A DNA stretch of 50,599 nt from Streptomyces sp. NRRL F-5122. GTDB lineage: Bacteria > Actinomycetota > Actinomycetes > Streptomycetales > Streptomycetaceae. The notes below the pieces were generated by a model. That model did not search any database and was not told where the DNA came from. It saw nothing but the letters and a program-made list of their open reading frames with translations. Shown here piece by piece: positions 18,085 to 25,632 of the stretch (positions are counted from its first letter, which is position 1; each line of letters starts with the position of its first letter). The translations under genes and the position numbers were made by a program. The stretch covers positions 1-50,599 of the forward strand of contig NZ_LMWH01000253.1 of NCBI RefSeq assembly GCF_001507435.1. Direction: 5' to 3'.

Positions 18085-18507
18085 TCAGCAGCGCAGGACG
18101 ACCGAGCCGGGAGCGGACGCGATGTTCCCGGAACCCAGCATCCCTCGCGATGTGGCCGTGGAAGCAGCGCCGGGTGCGGCGCGGACGGCGTCGACGGCGG
18201 GGGCGGCGTGCGGCGGAGCCCCGAGTTGCTGCCGTCCGTACGTGGAGGCGGAGCGGGACTGCGCGCCTCCGCTGTGCTGGTGGTGCCGCTCGGCGTCGGG
18301 GCCGGCGACGGCTGTCGAAGGTGTCGCCTGACAGCGTGGATCGCTTACGGAGACGGCCTGTTGACGGCAACCGTCCGGCTCGAGCACGGTCAGGTGCGAC
18401 GCACAGGTGCTGAATGTCGTGTGGAGGAGAGCCAGGAGGGCGAGCAGCGCAAGGGCGTACAGGCCGCGACTTCTCGTGGGCCGCACTGCGCTGTGGGTGT
18501 GCCGCAT
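18085..18507 (-). CDS. Small secreted or membrane-anchored protein, function unknown
   Basis: 140 residues. A short basic N-terminus (MRHTHSAVRPTRSRG) is followed by the hydrophobic run LYALALLALLALLHTTF, a signal peptide or single membrane anchor. The rest is Ala/His-rich with several cysteines, and the chain ends in VLRC. AGGAG is 6 nt before ATG 18507, which decides the start against ATG 18513, whose SD would touch the codon. Codon third positions are strongly G/C, supporting a real gene. It lies in the same direction as SulP, about 450 nt upstream. I do not recognise a named family. Confidence 0.65.
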   Translation of the reverse strand: MRHTHSAVRPTRSRGLYALALLALLALLHTTFSTCASHLTVLEPDGCRQQAVSVSDPRCQATPSTAVAGPDAERHHQHSGGAQSRSASTYGRQQLGAPPHAAPAVDAVRAAPGAASTATSRGMLGSGNIASAPGSVVLRC

Positions 18508-18646
18508 CCGCATCTCCTGGTGTGTGTTCTCCGCCAGGAAACTCTGGACGGCGGCCACCGGCGACCGGAACGCAGCCAACTGCCATCAGATTCACTCGAT
18601 GCGGCGATCAACAGCGTCCAAGGGGTGACGCGCAGGTGTCCGCCGC

Positions 18647-18835
18647 TCACGCTGCACCGAGGATGAGCTCGGCTGCACGTTCCCCCACCATCACGGACGG
18701 GGCGTATGTGGTCCCACGAGTGATGGCATGCATGACCGAGGCGTCGACGACGCGGAGCCCCGTGATGCCGGGCACCTGCACTCTGGCGACCGACACAGTG
18801 CCGGGTCCGTGATGCGCGACCGCCACGCGGATATC
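18647..18835 (-). pseudogene. C-terminal remnant of a GMC-family oxidoreductase
   Basis: About 60 residues end with VPGITGLRVVDASVMHAI, then TYAPSVMVGERAAELIL. This is the signature last block of glucose-methanol-choline oxidoreductases (choline-dehydrogenase type). The FAD-binding N-terminus and the upstream His-containing region are absent; the frame continues into unrelated sequence to 19159 without family resemblance. It is a decayed or deleted gene, not a functional one. Confidence 0.75.
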
Positions 18836-18936
18836 AAGGTCAAGAGGGTCTGCGTCGGTCGGTCCCGCCCCAGAGGAATCCCCTGTGCGGAGATCACGGC
18901 CGCCCCGTGGCAGAGCCGGGTGACCTCCTTGAACGC

Positions 18937-18978
18937 ACGTGGCCCTTCCCGCTCCGGGTGGAGTGGAAAGGGCCACGT
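18937..18978. terminator. Long imperfect hairpin
   Basis: A 19-bp stem from ACGTGGCCCTTCCC, with one mismatch and one wobble, around a GGGT loop. It lies in a gene-poor stretch between the GMC remnant and the SRPBCC genes; terminator-like by shape. Confidence 0.55.
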
Positions 18979-19153
18979 GGCGTCTCAGCCCGCCGTCACA
19001 GGCCGCACTTCCTGTTTCGGCGGCTGAGGCGCATCGCGCAGAAGGCCATCCGGAACCTTGGCGCGTGTGGTTCAACCCGAACGGCAACTGTTCTGGTCGA
19101 AACCGGATAAATCGAGCATCCGCGCTTCCGGGGCAAATTGGAATTATCGGGTA

Positions 19154-19194
19154 CCTCACGCTGGTGTGACCACTGCGGTCACGCCAGCGTGAGG
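19154..19194 (-). terminator. Terminator after the SRPBCC gene pair
   Basis: An 18-bp stem with one wobble (CCTCACGCTGG arm) and a 5-nt loop, 70 nt downstream of the minus-strand SRPBCC gene. Its inner part GTGTGACC/GGTCAC resembles the hairpin at 25467-25514. Confidence 0.7.
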
Positions 19195-19262
19195 GACGTC
19201 TTCGGCAGGTCAGGCGGTCGGGGAGCGGTCGGATCGCTCACGTCGACTTCGCTCATGTGCGA

Positions 19263-19763
19263 TCACGTGGTGCGCCGCCTGATCGCCGCGTCGAGGTTGT
19301 CGAGTTCCGCGGTGCGATGGGCGCGGTGCTGCTGCGTCCAGGTTTCGTCGTGGAGAGGATCGACCGTCATGGTCAGCCTTGTGAGGTCGCCCGCCGGTTC
19401 GATGTCGACGGTTGTCAGGTGCTCATAGGGCTCATGCCCGGGCACGAAGTCGATCAGTGTCAGAAAGGCGAGGCGACTCGGGTGGACGACCTCGGTGAAC
19501 GTCTTGCGCAACTCGCTCGAGAGAGGCATCCCGGCGTTGCGCAGAAACGCGACCTGTTCCGGCGCGGTCGCGGTCATGGTGTACCTCAGCTGACCGCCGG
19601 GTTTGAGCTCGAGCGCGATCACCCGCGTTCCGAAGCCGTCTGTGGTCCACCACTCCTCGAGACCGGCGGCGGTCGTACAGAGCTCCCACAGCAGCTCTGA
19701 CGGTGCGCCGTACGTGCGCTCGAGACGTGCGGCGTTCGGACCGAGGGTCGGTTCGGTGGTCAT
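19263..19763 (-). CDS. SRPBCC (AHSA1-like) domain protein
   Basis: 166 residues of the START/AHSA1 helix-grip fold. The pattern LERTYGAPSELLWELCT, then GLEEWWTTDGF, and the amphipathic C-terminal helix with WTQQHRAHRTAELDNL are typical of activator-of-Hsp90-ATPase-like proteins in Streptomyces. Such proteins bind hydrophobic ligands; a true chaperone role is doubtful in bacteria. It follows a second SRPBCC gene by 61 nt on the same strand and probably shares its transcript. A terminator follows. Confidence 0.88.
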   Translation of the reverse strand: MTTEPTLGPNAARLERTYGAPSELLWELCTTAAGLEEWWTTDGFGTRVIALELKPGGQLRYTMTATAPEQVAFLRNAGMPLSSELRKTFTEVVHPSRLAFLTLIDFVPGHEPYEHLTTVDIEPAGDLTRLTMTVDPLHDETWTQQHRAHRTAELDNLDAAIRRRTT

Positions 19764-19824
19764 GGGTTCTCCTGGGTCGTTCGGGTCTGTCGGTCCGACA
19801 ACGACGCCCTCTCAGGGGCTGAGC

Positions 19825-20274
19825 TCAGTTCCAGCGGCTGATCTCTCCGGCGGGGTAGGCGGCGAACGTGTCGCTCTCGGCACCGGTCTTGAGGCTGGTG
19901 AGGTAGGAGCCCCAGTTGGTGCTGCACCCACTCATGAACTCGCCGGCCTGTCGCCAGTTGGCGTGGGTGAAGAGAAGCGTCGTGCTGTTGTGGCCGCTGG
20001 GGCGGAGCGTGAAGGTGATCAGAGTGTCGGTCCAGGTGTCGGGGCCGTCGGTTACCCGCCACACCACCTGGTCCGGGGTGTCGGCCAGGACCTGCATGAC
20101 GGCGGCGGGTTGCTCGGCGTCGCCGAAGTGGACACCGAAGCTGGATCCGATGGTGTGTTCACCGGTAAGCGGCCGCCCGGTCCACCAGCGGGCGATGCCG
20201 TCGGTGCCGGCGATGAGGTCGTGGACCCGCTGCGGCGGGGCGTCGATGCTCACGCGGTGCAGGATGTCGGGCAT
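19825..20274 (-). CDS. SRPBCC (AHSA1-like) domain protein, upstream paralogue
   Basis: 149 residues. It opens MPDILHRVSIDAPPQRVHDLIAG and continues GIARWWTGRPLTGE, the AHSA1 pattern, and ends with NWGSYLTSLKTG, a typical last helix. It is the first gene of a two-gene minus-strand unit with the SRPBCC gene at 19263. ATG 20274 is chosen because the conserved domain starts there; the upstream extension is not conserved. Specific ligand unknown. Confidence 0.88.
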   Translation of the reverse strand: MPDILHRVSIDAPPQRVHDLIAGTDGIARWWTGRPLTGEHTIGSSFGVHFGDAEQPAAVMQVLADTPDQVVWRVTDGPDTWTDTLITFTLRPSGHNSTTLLFTHANWRQAGEFMSGCSTNWGSYLTSLKTGAESDTFAAYPAGEISRWN

Positions 20275-20586
20275 TTTGCGGTCCCTTCGGTCGGATGACA
20301 GTGAGAATTGGGCCGGAGCGGTGCGGGAGGGCGCGATCGCGATCAGGCCCAACCCCGGCACGTCCGGATCGTGGTCGGGGTCGTGGCGGACGGGGAACGG
20401 GCGTTCGTCATGCGTTCCTCCCGCGTCCTCGCCGCCTCTTCATCAGCGGCTCTGCAGCAGTGACGAACGGCCGAGTCCCGGACGGACAACACGCTGAAAA
20501 AAAGATCGGTGGGTGTCCGCTGTCCGTCCACGGCGATGCCGTTCGTCTGATACTTGACGAGGCACCGACCGGTGACAGGAGGACTC
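20275..20586. other. Divergent spacer between SRPBCC unit and YCII/ECF unit
   Basis: About 310 nt holding two divergent promoter regions. I see no gene; the only firm signal is the ribosome binding site at 20576-20582 for the YCII gene. Confidence 0.5.
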
Positions 20587-20931
20587 ATGCAGTACGCGTT
20601 CTTGGCCTACACCCCGGCGGAGGACACGGACCGGGCAACGCGCCCGATCCCAGGTGCCCTTGCCGCCCTGTTCGACCAGCCGGACGTCACCGGCTGGGCA
20701 CGGCTGCACACCCACGAGTCGGCCACCACCCTGCGCAATGACGAGGGACGGATGCTGCTGACCGACGGTCCGTTCATCGACAGCAAGGAGTACCTGGCCG
20801 GCCTGATCCTGATCGAGGCCGACAACCTGGACCGGGCACTCGCCATCGCCGAGGGAATGCTCCAGGAGACCAGGCCCGGTACCGCGATCGAGGTGCGGCC
20901 CGTCCTCGCCGGACACTTCCGTGGCGCTTGA
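20587..20931 (+). CDS. YCII-related (DGPF-motif) protein
   Basis: 114 residues of the YCII/dimeric alpha-beta-barrel superfamily. The LTDGPFIDSKEYLAG stretch contains the DGPF motif that gave this family its name. It begins MQYAFLAYTP after a very good AGGAGG 5-6 nt upstream. It overlaps the following sigma-factor gene by 11 nt, so the two are translationally coupled. Established knowledge: DGPF proteins are the usual genomic partners of the ECF42 sigma-factor group, where they are needed for normal sigma activity or its target response. Confidence 0.9.
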   Translation: MQYAFLAYTPAEDTDRATRPIPGALAALFDQPDVTGWARLHTHESATTLRNDEGRMLLTDGPFIDSKEYLAGLILIEADNLDRALAIAEGMLQETRPGTAIEVRPVLAGHFRGA

Positions 20932-22141
20932 CGCCGTCTTCCGTGACCAGTGGGGTCGCGTGCTGGCCACCCTGGTCGGGGTCCTCGGTGACATCGAACT
21001 GGCCGAGGAAGCCGCCGCCGACGCCTTCGCCGTCGCCGCCGAACGCTGGCCACGCGACGGGGAACCGGCCAACCCCACCGGCTGGCTCGTCACGACCGCT
21101 CGTCGCCGTGCCGTCGACCAGCTGCGCCGTCGGCAGGTCCTGGCCGCCAAGACGAAGCTGCTCGCCCGCGACATCGAGACCGGGCCACAGCCACCGGAGC
21201 CGCTCATGGACGACACCGTCTCCATCCCGGACGAGCGACTGGAACTGATCTTCACCTGCTGTCATCCGGCGCTCGCCCTCGAGGCGCAGGTGGCGCTCAC
21301 CCTGCGCACCCTCGGCGGCCTGTCCACCGATGAGATCGCGCTTGCGTTCCTCGTTTCGTTCGAGACCATGAGCAAGCGACTGACCAGGGCGAAGCACAAG
21401 ATCCGTGATGCGGGCATCCCCTTCACCGTGCCGCCCGATCACCAACTGCCCGACCGGCTGGCGGCGGTCCTCTCCGTGGTGTACCTGATCTTCAACCAGG
21501 GCTGGGGCGGCGGCCGTGTCGACCTCGCCGCGGAAGCTATCCACCTCGGTCGGCCGCTTGCCGACCTGATGCCGGACGAACCCGAAGTACTCGCTCTGCT
21601 GGCGCTGATGCTGCTGCACGACGCACGCAAGGCGGCCCGTCTGCGCGACGGGGAACTCGTTCCCCTCGACGACCAGGACCGCAGCCTGTGGGACACACAG
21701 CAGATCGACGAGGGGCGCGCGCTGCTGAGGCGGGCCATGACCCGGAGGCGCACCGGGCCCTACCTGCTCCAGGCGGCCATTGCCGACCTGCATCTGTACC
21801 AGCCCCGCGACTGGCGCCAGATCGCGGCCCTGTACGAAAGGCTTGCCCGACAGACCCGCTCCGCGATCGTCGAGATGAACCGGGCCATCGCGGTGGCAGA
21901 GATCGACGGGCCGGAAGCCGGCTTGACCATCCTCGACCGCCTCGACCTCGACCACTACCGCTATTTCCACTCGACCCGCGCCGAGTTGCTGCGCCGTGCC
22001 GGCCGCGATGGTGAGGCCCACCGTGCCTACCGCCGGGCACTGGATCTCGCGCAGACCGAGCCGGAACAGCGCTTCCTCGCCGAACGGCTGGCCGAGACGA
22101 GACCCTCCGAGCGCGCAGAGCACAAGACCGCAGGTCCATGA
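20921..22141 (+). CDS. ECF sigma factor, ECF42-like with long C-terminal extension
   Basis: 406 residues, about twice the length of a plain ECF sigma factor. Sigma region 2 lies at about 10-75 (IELAEEAAADAFAVAAERWP) and region 4 at about 110-170 (GGLSTDEIALAFLVSFETMSK). A helical TPR-like extension follows to the end (DWRQIAALYERL, EMNRAIAVAE, AYRRALDLAQTEPE). This is the ECF42 architecture. The GTG start at 20921 overlaps the YCII gene. No anti-sigma factor is adjacent; in this group the extension itself controls activity. It probably directs expression of other DGPF genes. Confidence 0.92.
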   Translation: MALDAVFRDQWGRVLATLVGVLGDIELAEEAAADAFAVAAERWPRDGEPANPTGWLVTTARRRAVDQLRRRQVLAAKTKLLARDIETGPQPPEPLMDDTVSIPDERLELIFTCCHPALALEAQVALTLRTLGGLSTDEIALAFLVSFETMSKRLTRAKHKIRDAGIPFTVPPDHQLPDRLAAVLSVVYLIFNQGWGGGRVDLAAEAIHLGRPLADLMPDEPEVLALLALMLLHDARKAARLRDGELVPLDDQDRSLWDTQQIDEGRALLRRAMTRRRTGPYLLQAAIADLHLYQPRDWRQIAALYERLARQTRSAIVEMNRAIAVAEIDGPEAGLTILDRLDLDHYRYFHSTRAELLRRAGRDGEAHRAYRRALDLAQTEPEQRFLAERLAETRPSERAEHKTAGP

Positions 22142-22303
22142 CTCTGTCGCCGTCACCGTCCGGTATGGAGCAACCCCACTGTTCGACCGGGCGCCCCACT
22201 GCGGCTGAGCCGTTCGGTCGGCGAATGAGCGGCCCGGGATGCGGGCTGGACAGATACTGCCGGCCGCAACCCGTGCCGGCTGTAGCACGCCCCTTGTTAG
22301 ATG

Positions 22304-22321
22304 TTTAGCCAAGATGCTAAA
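22304..22321. promoter_or_regulatory. Candidate ArsR operator
   Basis: Inverted repeat TTTAGC-N6-GCTAAA ending 8 nt before the ArsR start, in an AT-rich island. An extra half-like TTAGATG lies just upstream. Position and symmetry suit autorepression by the winged-helix dimer. Confidence 0.65.
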
Positions 22322-22329
22322 TATCAAGG

Positions 22330-22662
22330 ATGACGGAAGCTCAGGACGAGGCGGGAGCCTTCCGTGCCCTCGCCGATCCGACTAGGCGCCAGATTCTCGA
22401 GGACCTCAGAGGTGGCGAGCTCGCGGCCGGCGAGATCGCGGCCAGGTTCGCAATCAGTGCGCCTTCCATCTCACGACATCTCGGGGTGCTCAAGGGGGCC
22501 GGACTCGTCACTGAGCGACGGGAAGGCAACCGCATCTTCTACGCGCTGGCCGAGGAACGTCTGGCCAACTCCATCGGTCGGTTTCTCAGCGCCGTCTGCC
22601 CCGAGCAGATAGTGCTCCGTCACACCAAATGGCGCCCCACAGCGCAGAACGAGGGATCATGA
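22330..22662 (+). CDS. ArsR-family winged-helix repressor
   Basis: 110 residues with the ArsR winged-helix pattern: FRALADPTRRQILEDLRGGE, then APSISRHLGVLKGAGLVTERREGNRIFY. There is no cysteine metal-site motif, only one Cys, so it is not a metal sensor of the classical kind. The subgroup is like those that control SRPBCC or DUF2071 genes. Its ATGA stop/start overlaps the DUF2071 gene. The TTTAGC-N6-GCTAAA repeat upstream is the probable operator. Confidence 0.92.
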   Translation: MTEAQDEAGAFRALADPTRRQILEDLRGGELAAGEIAARFAISAPSISRHLGVLKGAGLVTERREGNRIFYALAEERLANSIGRFLSAVCPEQIVLRHTKWRPTAQNEGS

Positions 22663-23393
22663 GGCAGCCGCGTCTGTCCAGCGTCGTGGAACGCAGGCTT
22701 CTGGTGAACTACCGAGTCGCCCCGGACGTCGCGGCACGCCTGCTCCCCGGGCCACTGCGCCCGCAGCTGGTGCACGGCTACGCGGTCGCGGGCATCTGCC
22801 TGCTGCGCCTGGGACATGTACGGCCCACCTGGGCCCCCAAGGCCCTCGGACTGCGGAGCGAGAACGCGGCACATCGGATCGCCGTCGAATGGGACGGACC
22901 TGACGGTGTCGAGACCGGTGTCTACATCCCACGGCGCGACACGGCCTCATGGTTCAACACCTGGGCCGGAGGCCGCCTCTTCCCTGGTGAACACGGCCGT
23001 GCCGACTTCGAAGTGCACGAGACGCCCGGTCGGATGCGCGTCGCCCTGGCGACACGGGATGGAGACACCCGGGTGGATGTCACCGTCGAACTGTCCGACG
23101 AACTGCGAGGCAGTGAGCTCTTCGCCGATCTTGCCGAGGCTTCGCGCTTCTTCCGGGGCGGGGCAAAGGGATTCTCGGCCACCGGCTCCGGCCGCCACCT
23201 CGATGCAATGGAACTGCGGACCAGCGCCTGGCATGTGGATCCCGGCCGGGTTCGCTCCGCCGCGTCCTCCTACTTCGACGACCCGGACCGCTTCCCGACG
23301 GGGAGTGCGACCCTGGACTGCGCTCTGGTCATGCGCGGCGTCCCCGTCAGCTGGCGGCCACTCCCGGCCATGGCTTCCCAACTCGGCAACTGA
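22659..23393 (+). CDS. DUF2071 (YqjF-like) protein
   Basis: 244 residues resembling DUF2071/YqjF proteins: an N-terminal VNYRVAPDVAARLLPGPLRP, internal SWFNTWAGGRLFPGEH and a C-terminal SYFDDPDRFPTGSATLD. The fold is related to acetoacetate decarboxylase, but the family has no assigned reaction. It starts inside the ArsR stop codon (ATGA), with GAGGGA upstream, so the two genes form a coupled operon. It is presumably the function controlled by the ArsR repressor. Confidence 0.85.
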   Translation: MRQPRLSSVVERRLLVNYRVAPDVAARLLPGPLRPQLVHGYAVAGICLLRLGHVRPTWAPKALGLRSENAAHRIAVEWDGPDGVETGVYIPRRDTASWFNTWAGGRLFPGEHGRADFEVHETPGRMRVALATRDGDTRVDVTVELSDELRGSELFADLAEASRFFRGGAKGFSATGSGRHLDAMELRTSAWHVDPGRVRSAASSYFDDPDRFPTGSATLDCALVMRGVPVSWRPLPAMASQLGN

Positions 23394-23705
23394 CGCGCCT
23401 GCATCTGCACGAGTCGATCGCGCAGCGACCACTCCAACTCCGCTCGGATGCCCAGTTGGTCCCGTACCGGGCGGTGGAGCTCGCCCCACGGCTGGACCCG
23501 GCTCCACGTGATGAACCGCCGGCGGGTGGTCGACCCTGGGTGCGACAGGCCGGCCGGGCATCACGCTGTATGACCGGGGCTGTGGATCGGTCGGGCCCGA
23601 ACTTGTTCAAGTCCCGTAAGGACGACCGGCAGTCGATCCGGTTCACCGCCAACGTCCGCTGGAACGGCGCCGACAGGGGTCGTCTGAAGGACGCCGGTGG
23701 GCACG
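23394..23705. other. Convergent spacer with possible coding debris
   Basis: About 310 nt between convergent genes. Two short frames look protein-like: plus strand 23577-23690, with NLFKSRKDDRQSIRFTANV, faintly like DUF4304; and minus strand 23395-23510, with RAELEWSLRDRLVQMQAR. Neither has a start, a ribosome binding site or full domain length, so I leave them as possible debris. Confidence 0.35.
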
Positions 23706-24506
23706 TCAGTGGCCGGTGAAGACGGCGTTGCGGCGCTCGACGAAGGACCTGACGCCTTCGGCTCCGTCAGCGGTGCTGCTGAGCCGGGCGAGGTCGGGGC
23801 GCAGCTGGGCGATCGCCGCGGCGTCCCCCGACTCGCGGGCGAGGTGGGCGGAGGCGAGAGTGGTGCGTACGGCCAGCGGCGCGGACCGTTCGCTGATGAC
23901 CCGCGCGATCTCCTTGGCCCGCTCGACTGCGGAGGCGCCGTCGGCGAGCACTTCCTGGACGAGACCGATGCGCTGGGCCTCGGCGGCGTCGAACTCCTCG
24001 CCGGTCAGGATCCAGCGCATCGCGTTGCCCCATCCCGTCTCCCGGGGGAAGCGGAAGGTGGCTCCACCGAAGGGGTAGATCCCACGGCGGACCTCGAGTT
24101 GGCTGAAGCGGGCATCCCGGGCGACCACGCGGATGTCGGCGGCCAGCAGCAGTTCGATGCCCGCCGTCATCACCCAGCCCTGCGCCGCCGCGACGAGTGG
24201 CGTGGACCATGTTCCGTCCCGCCGCCACGGATCTCGGCCACCTTCCGGAACGGCGAAGTCGCCCGAGGCGAGATCGGTGCCGACATCGACCATGTCCAGC
24301 CCTGCCGTGAAGTGGTCGCCGTGCGCGAACAGCACCCCGCACCACAGGTCCTCGTCGGACTCCAGCAGCCCGTAGGCCAACGACAGCTCACTGATCATCT
24401 GCCTGGTGAAGGCGTTGCGCTTCGCCGGCCGATTCAGGCCCATCAGCAGCACATGTCCGTCCCGTTCGACGGTGATCGTGGCCGCGTTCGCAGACGTGGA
24501 GCTCAT
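23706..24506 (-). CDS. Crotonase-fold enoyl-CoA hydratase/isomerase family protein
   Basis: 266 residues. Crotonase features in order: N-terminal LMGLNRPAKRNAF; the first oxyanion-hole block HFTAGLDM; the second block GWVMTAGIELLLAADIRV; and the C-terminal helix. It acts on acyl-CoA thioesters in the cytoplasm; the exact substrate is unknown. GGAGGA is 4 nt before ATG 24506, which decides this start, although the frame is open further upstream (to GTG 24680 and beyond). A hotdog thioesterase gene lies upstream on the same strand, 276 nt away, suggesting a shared acyl-CoA role. Confidence 0.9.
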   Translation of the reverse strand: MSSTSANAATITVERDGHVLLMGLNRPAKRNAFTRQMISELSLAYGLLESDEDLWCGVLFAHGDHFTAGLDMVDVGTDLASGDFAVPEGGRDPWRRDGTWSTPLVAAAQGWVMTAGIELLLAADIRVVARDARFSQLEVRRGIYPFGGATFRFPRETGWGNAMRWILTGEEFDAAEAQRIGLVQEVLADGASAVERAKEIARVISERSAPLAVRTTLASAHLARESGDAAAIAQLRPDLARLSSTADGAEGVRSFVERRNAVFTGH

Positions 24507-24756
24507 AACTCCTCCAGTTGAATATCGAGACTCTTCGGACGCCACTGGGGTCGCATCGCGGGCGGGCGGTGAGGCGCCGCGCTCGGCCGTGGCGAGCCGA
24601 ACTGCCTCCCTCTCGTAGTCCACGTTGAACTCGCGGAGGCGCCGGGTCATCTCGGCGAAGTCCCGAGCGTTGTGGAACACGGACGTGAGGTCCTGGCCCG
24701 TGACCTGGCCACCGACGCCCGGTAGGTGGTCATCGACGTCCGTGAGCAGTCACCGA
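24507..24756 (-). other. Open, protein-like segment upstream of and in frame with the crotonase
   Basis: Between the thioesterase stop and the crotonase start, the crotonase frame stays open back to about 24756. It encodes an unusually protein-like stretch: LPGVGGQVTGQ, then DFAEMTRRLREFNVDYEREA. Codon use is Streptomyces-like up to about 24570. I do not recognise the family. It may be the remnant of a gene deleted here or an N-terminal extension of the crotonase starting at GTG 24680. Confidence 0.35.
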
Positions 24757-24782
24757 CGCCCGTGACGCGGTTGCCGAGGCGC

Positions 24783-25256
24783 TCATCCCGGGCAGCACGG
24801 TGGACGCAACTGCCGTGATCGCTCAGGCCTGCTCAGTGCCGCGATCCACTCCTCGGGCCAGGGAATGCTCGCGGCACCGTTGAGGTGGTCGCGGTTGCTG
24901 TGGGCCGTCACGTACCGGCCGCTCGCCGCCCGGCGACACGGCCGCTCCCGGAATTCCTGGCCCCAGACCTCGAAGTCGAAGGCCATCGAGGTGGTGCCGA
25001 TGCGTACCAGTTCCACGACCGTGCACACGTCCTGGCCGAAGAAGAGCGGTGACTCGAAGTCCACCTCGTAGTGGACGCGGGGTGCGACCGGGAAGTAGCC
25101 GTGAAGACCCAGGCCGCCCATGAGCGAGGCCTCCGCAGCCTCCACGAAACGAACAATCACGCTGTTGTGGTAGATACCCGCTGCATCGGTGTCGATCCAC
25201 TCGATTCGCGTCCGGTGGACACCGACCGGGTTCCGGTACTGGGGCAGGGTGGTCAT
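24783..25256 (-). CDS. Hotdog-fold acyl-CoA thioesterase (4HBT type)
   Basis: 157 residues. EWIDTDAAGIYHNSVIVRFVEAAE is the active-site helix pattern of 4-hydroxybenzoyl-CoA thioesterase/YbgC-like proteins, with the Asp of DTDAAG as the likely catalytic residue. VDFESPLFFGQDV is the family second block. It would hydrolyse a CoA thioester. Its ATG lies inside the stop of a 38-codon ORF (ATGA overlap), so translation is coupled to that small ORF. It precedes the crotonase gene. Confidence 0.85.
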   Translation of the reverse strand: MTTLPQYRNPVGVHRTRIEWIDTDAAGIYHNSVIVRFVEAAEASLMGGLGLHGYFPVAPRVHYEVDFESPLFFGQDVCTVVELVRIGTTSMAFDFEVWGQEFRERPCRRAASGRYVTAHSNRDHLNGAASIPWPEEWIAALSRPERSRQLRPPCCPG

Positions 25257-25369
25257 GCGCGCCCCCTGCCCGGAGGCGGCGCCCATCGGGCCTCGACGTT
25301 GCCGAGAGCGCCCTCACCCAGCCGTGACAGTAGCGACGGGTTCTCGTCAGTGCGGTCAAGGGTGGGCAT
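25253..25369 (-). CDS. Small ORF translationally coupled to the thioesterase
   Basis: 38 residues (MPTLDRTDENPSLLSRLG, ending PGRGRA). GAGGAG is 6-7 nt before ATG 25369, and the stop overlaps the thioesterase start as ATGA. The good ribosome binding site and exact overlap suggest it is translated. I do not recognise it; it may be a leader, a tiny partner or the N-terminus of a deleted gene. Confidence 0.5.
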   Translation of the reverse strand: MPTLDRTDENPSLLSRLGEGALGNVEARWAPPPGRGRA

Positions 25370-25466
25370 GTGCGCTCCTCGCGGTCGTGCGGTCGTACGG
25401 GCCTCATGTTCAGGTCGGACCCTGGAATCAAGCGTGTTCGCTTCCGGCGCGCAATGGAATGACCAA

Positions 25467-25514
25467 GTCGCCCCTGTCGGTGTGACCACCCTGGTCACAC
25501 CGGCAAAGGGCGAC
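25467..25514 (-). terminator. Terminator after the MFS gene
   Basis: Perfect 11-bp inner stem CGGTGTGACCA/TGGTCACACCG with a 3-nt CCC loop, a small bulge, then a further 7-bp GTCGCCC/GGGCGAC stem. It lies between the MFS gene and the thioesterase unit. Confidence 0.75.
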
Positions 25515-25632
25515 CCCCGACCGCTGGGAACCGGCGGCCGAGCAGTCCTGACGGATGGCGGTCCAGCGCGACGCTCCGTCGACAGCGGCCCGAGGCCGAC
25601 GAGGACCCGCGCCACCGGCGTGCCGGCCCCGC

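Noticed and set aside
23577..23690. Possible DUF4304 fragment on the plus strand
   Set aside because: Only about 35 residues, with a faint resemblance (FKSRKDD, IRFTANV) and no start or ribosome site; too little to call.
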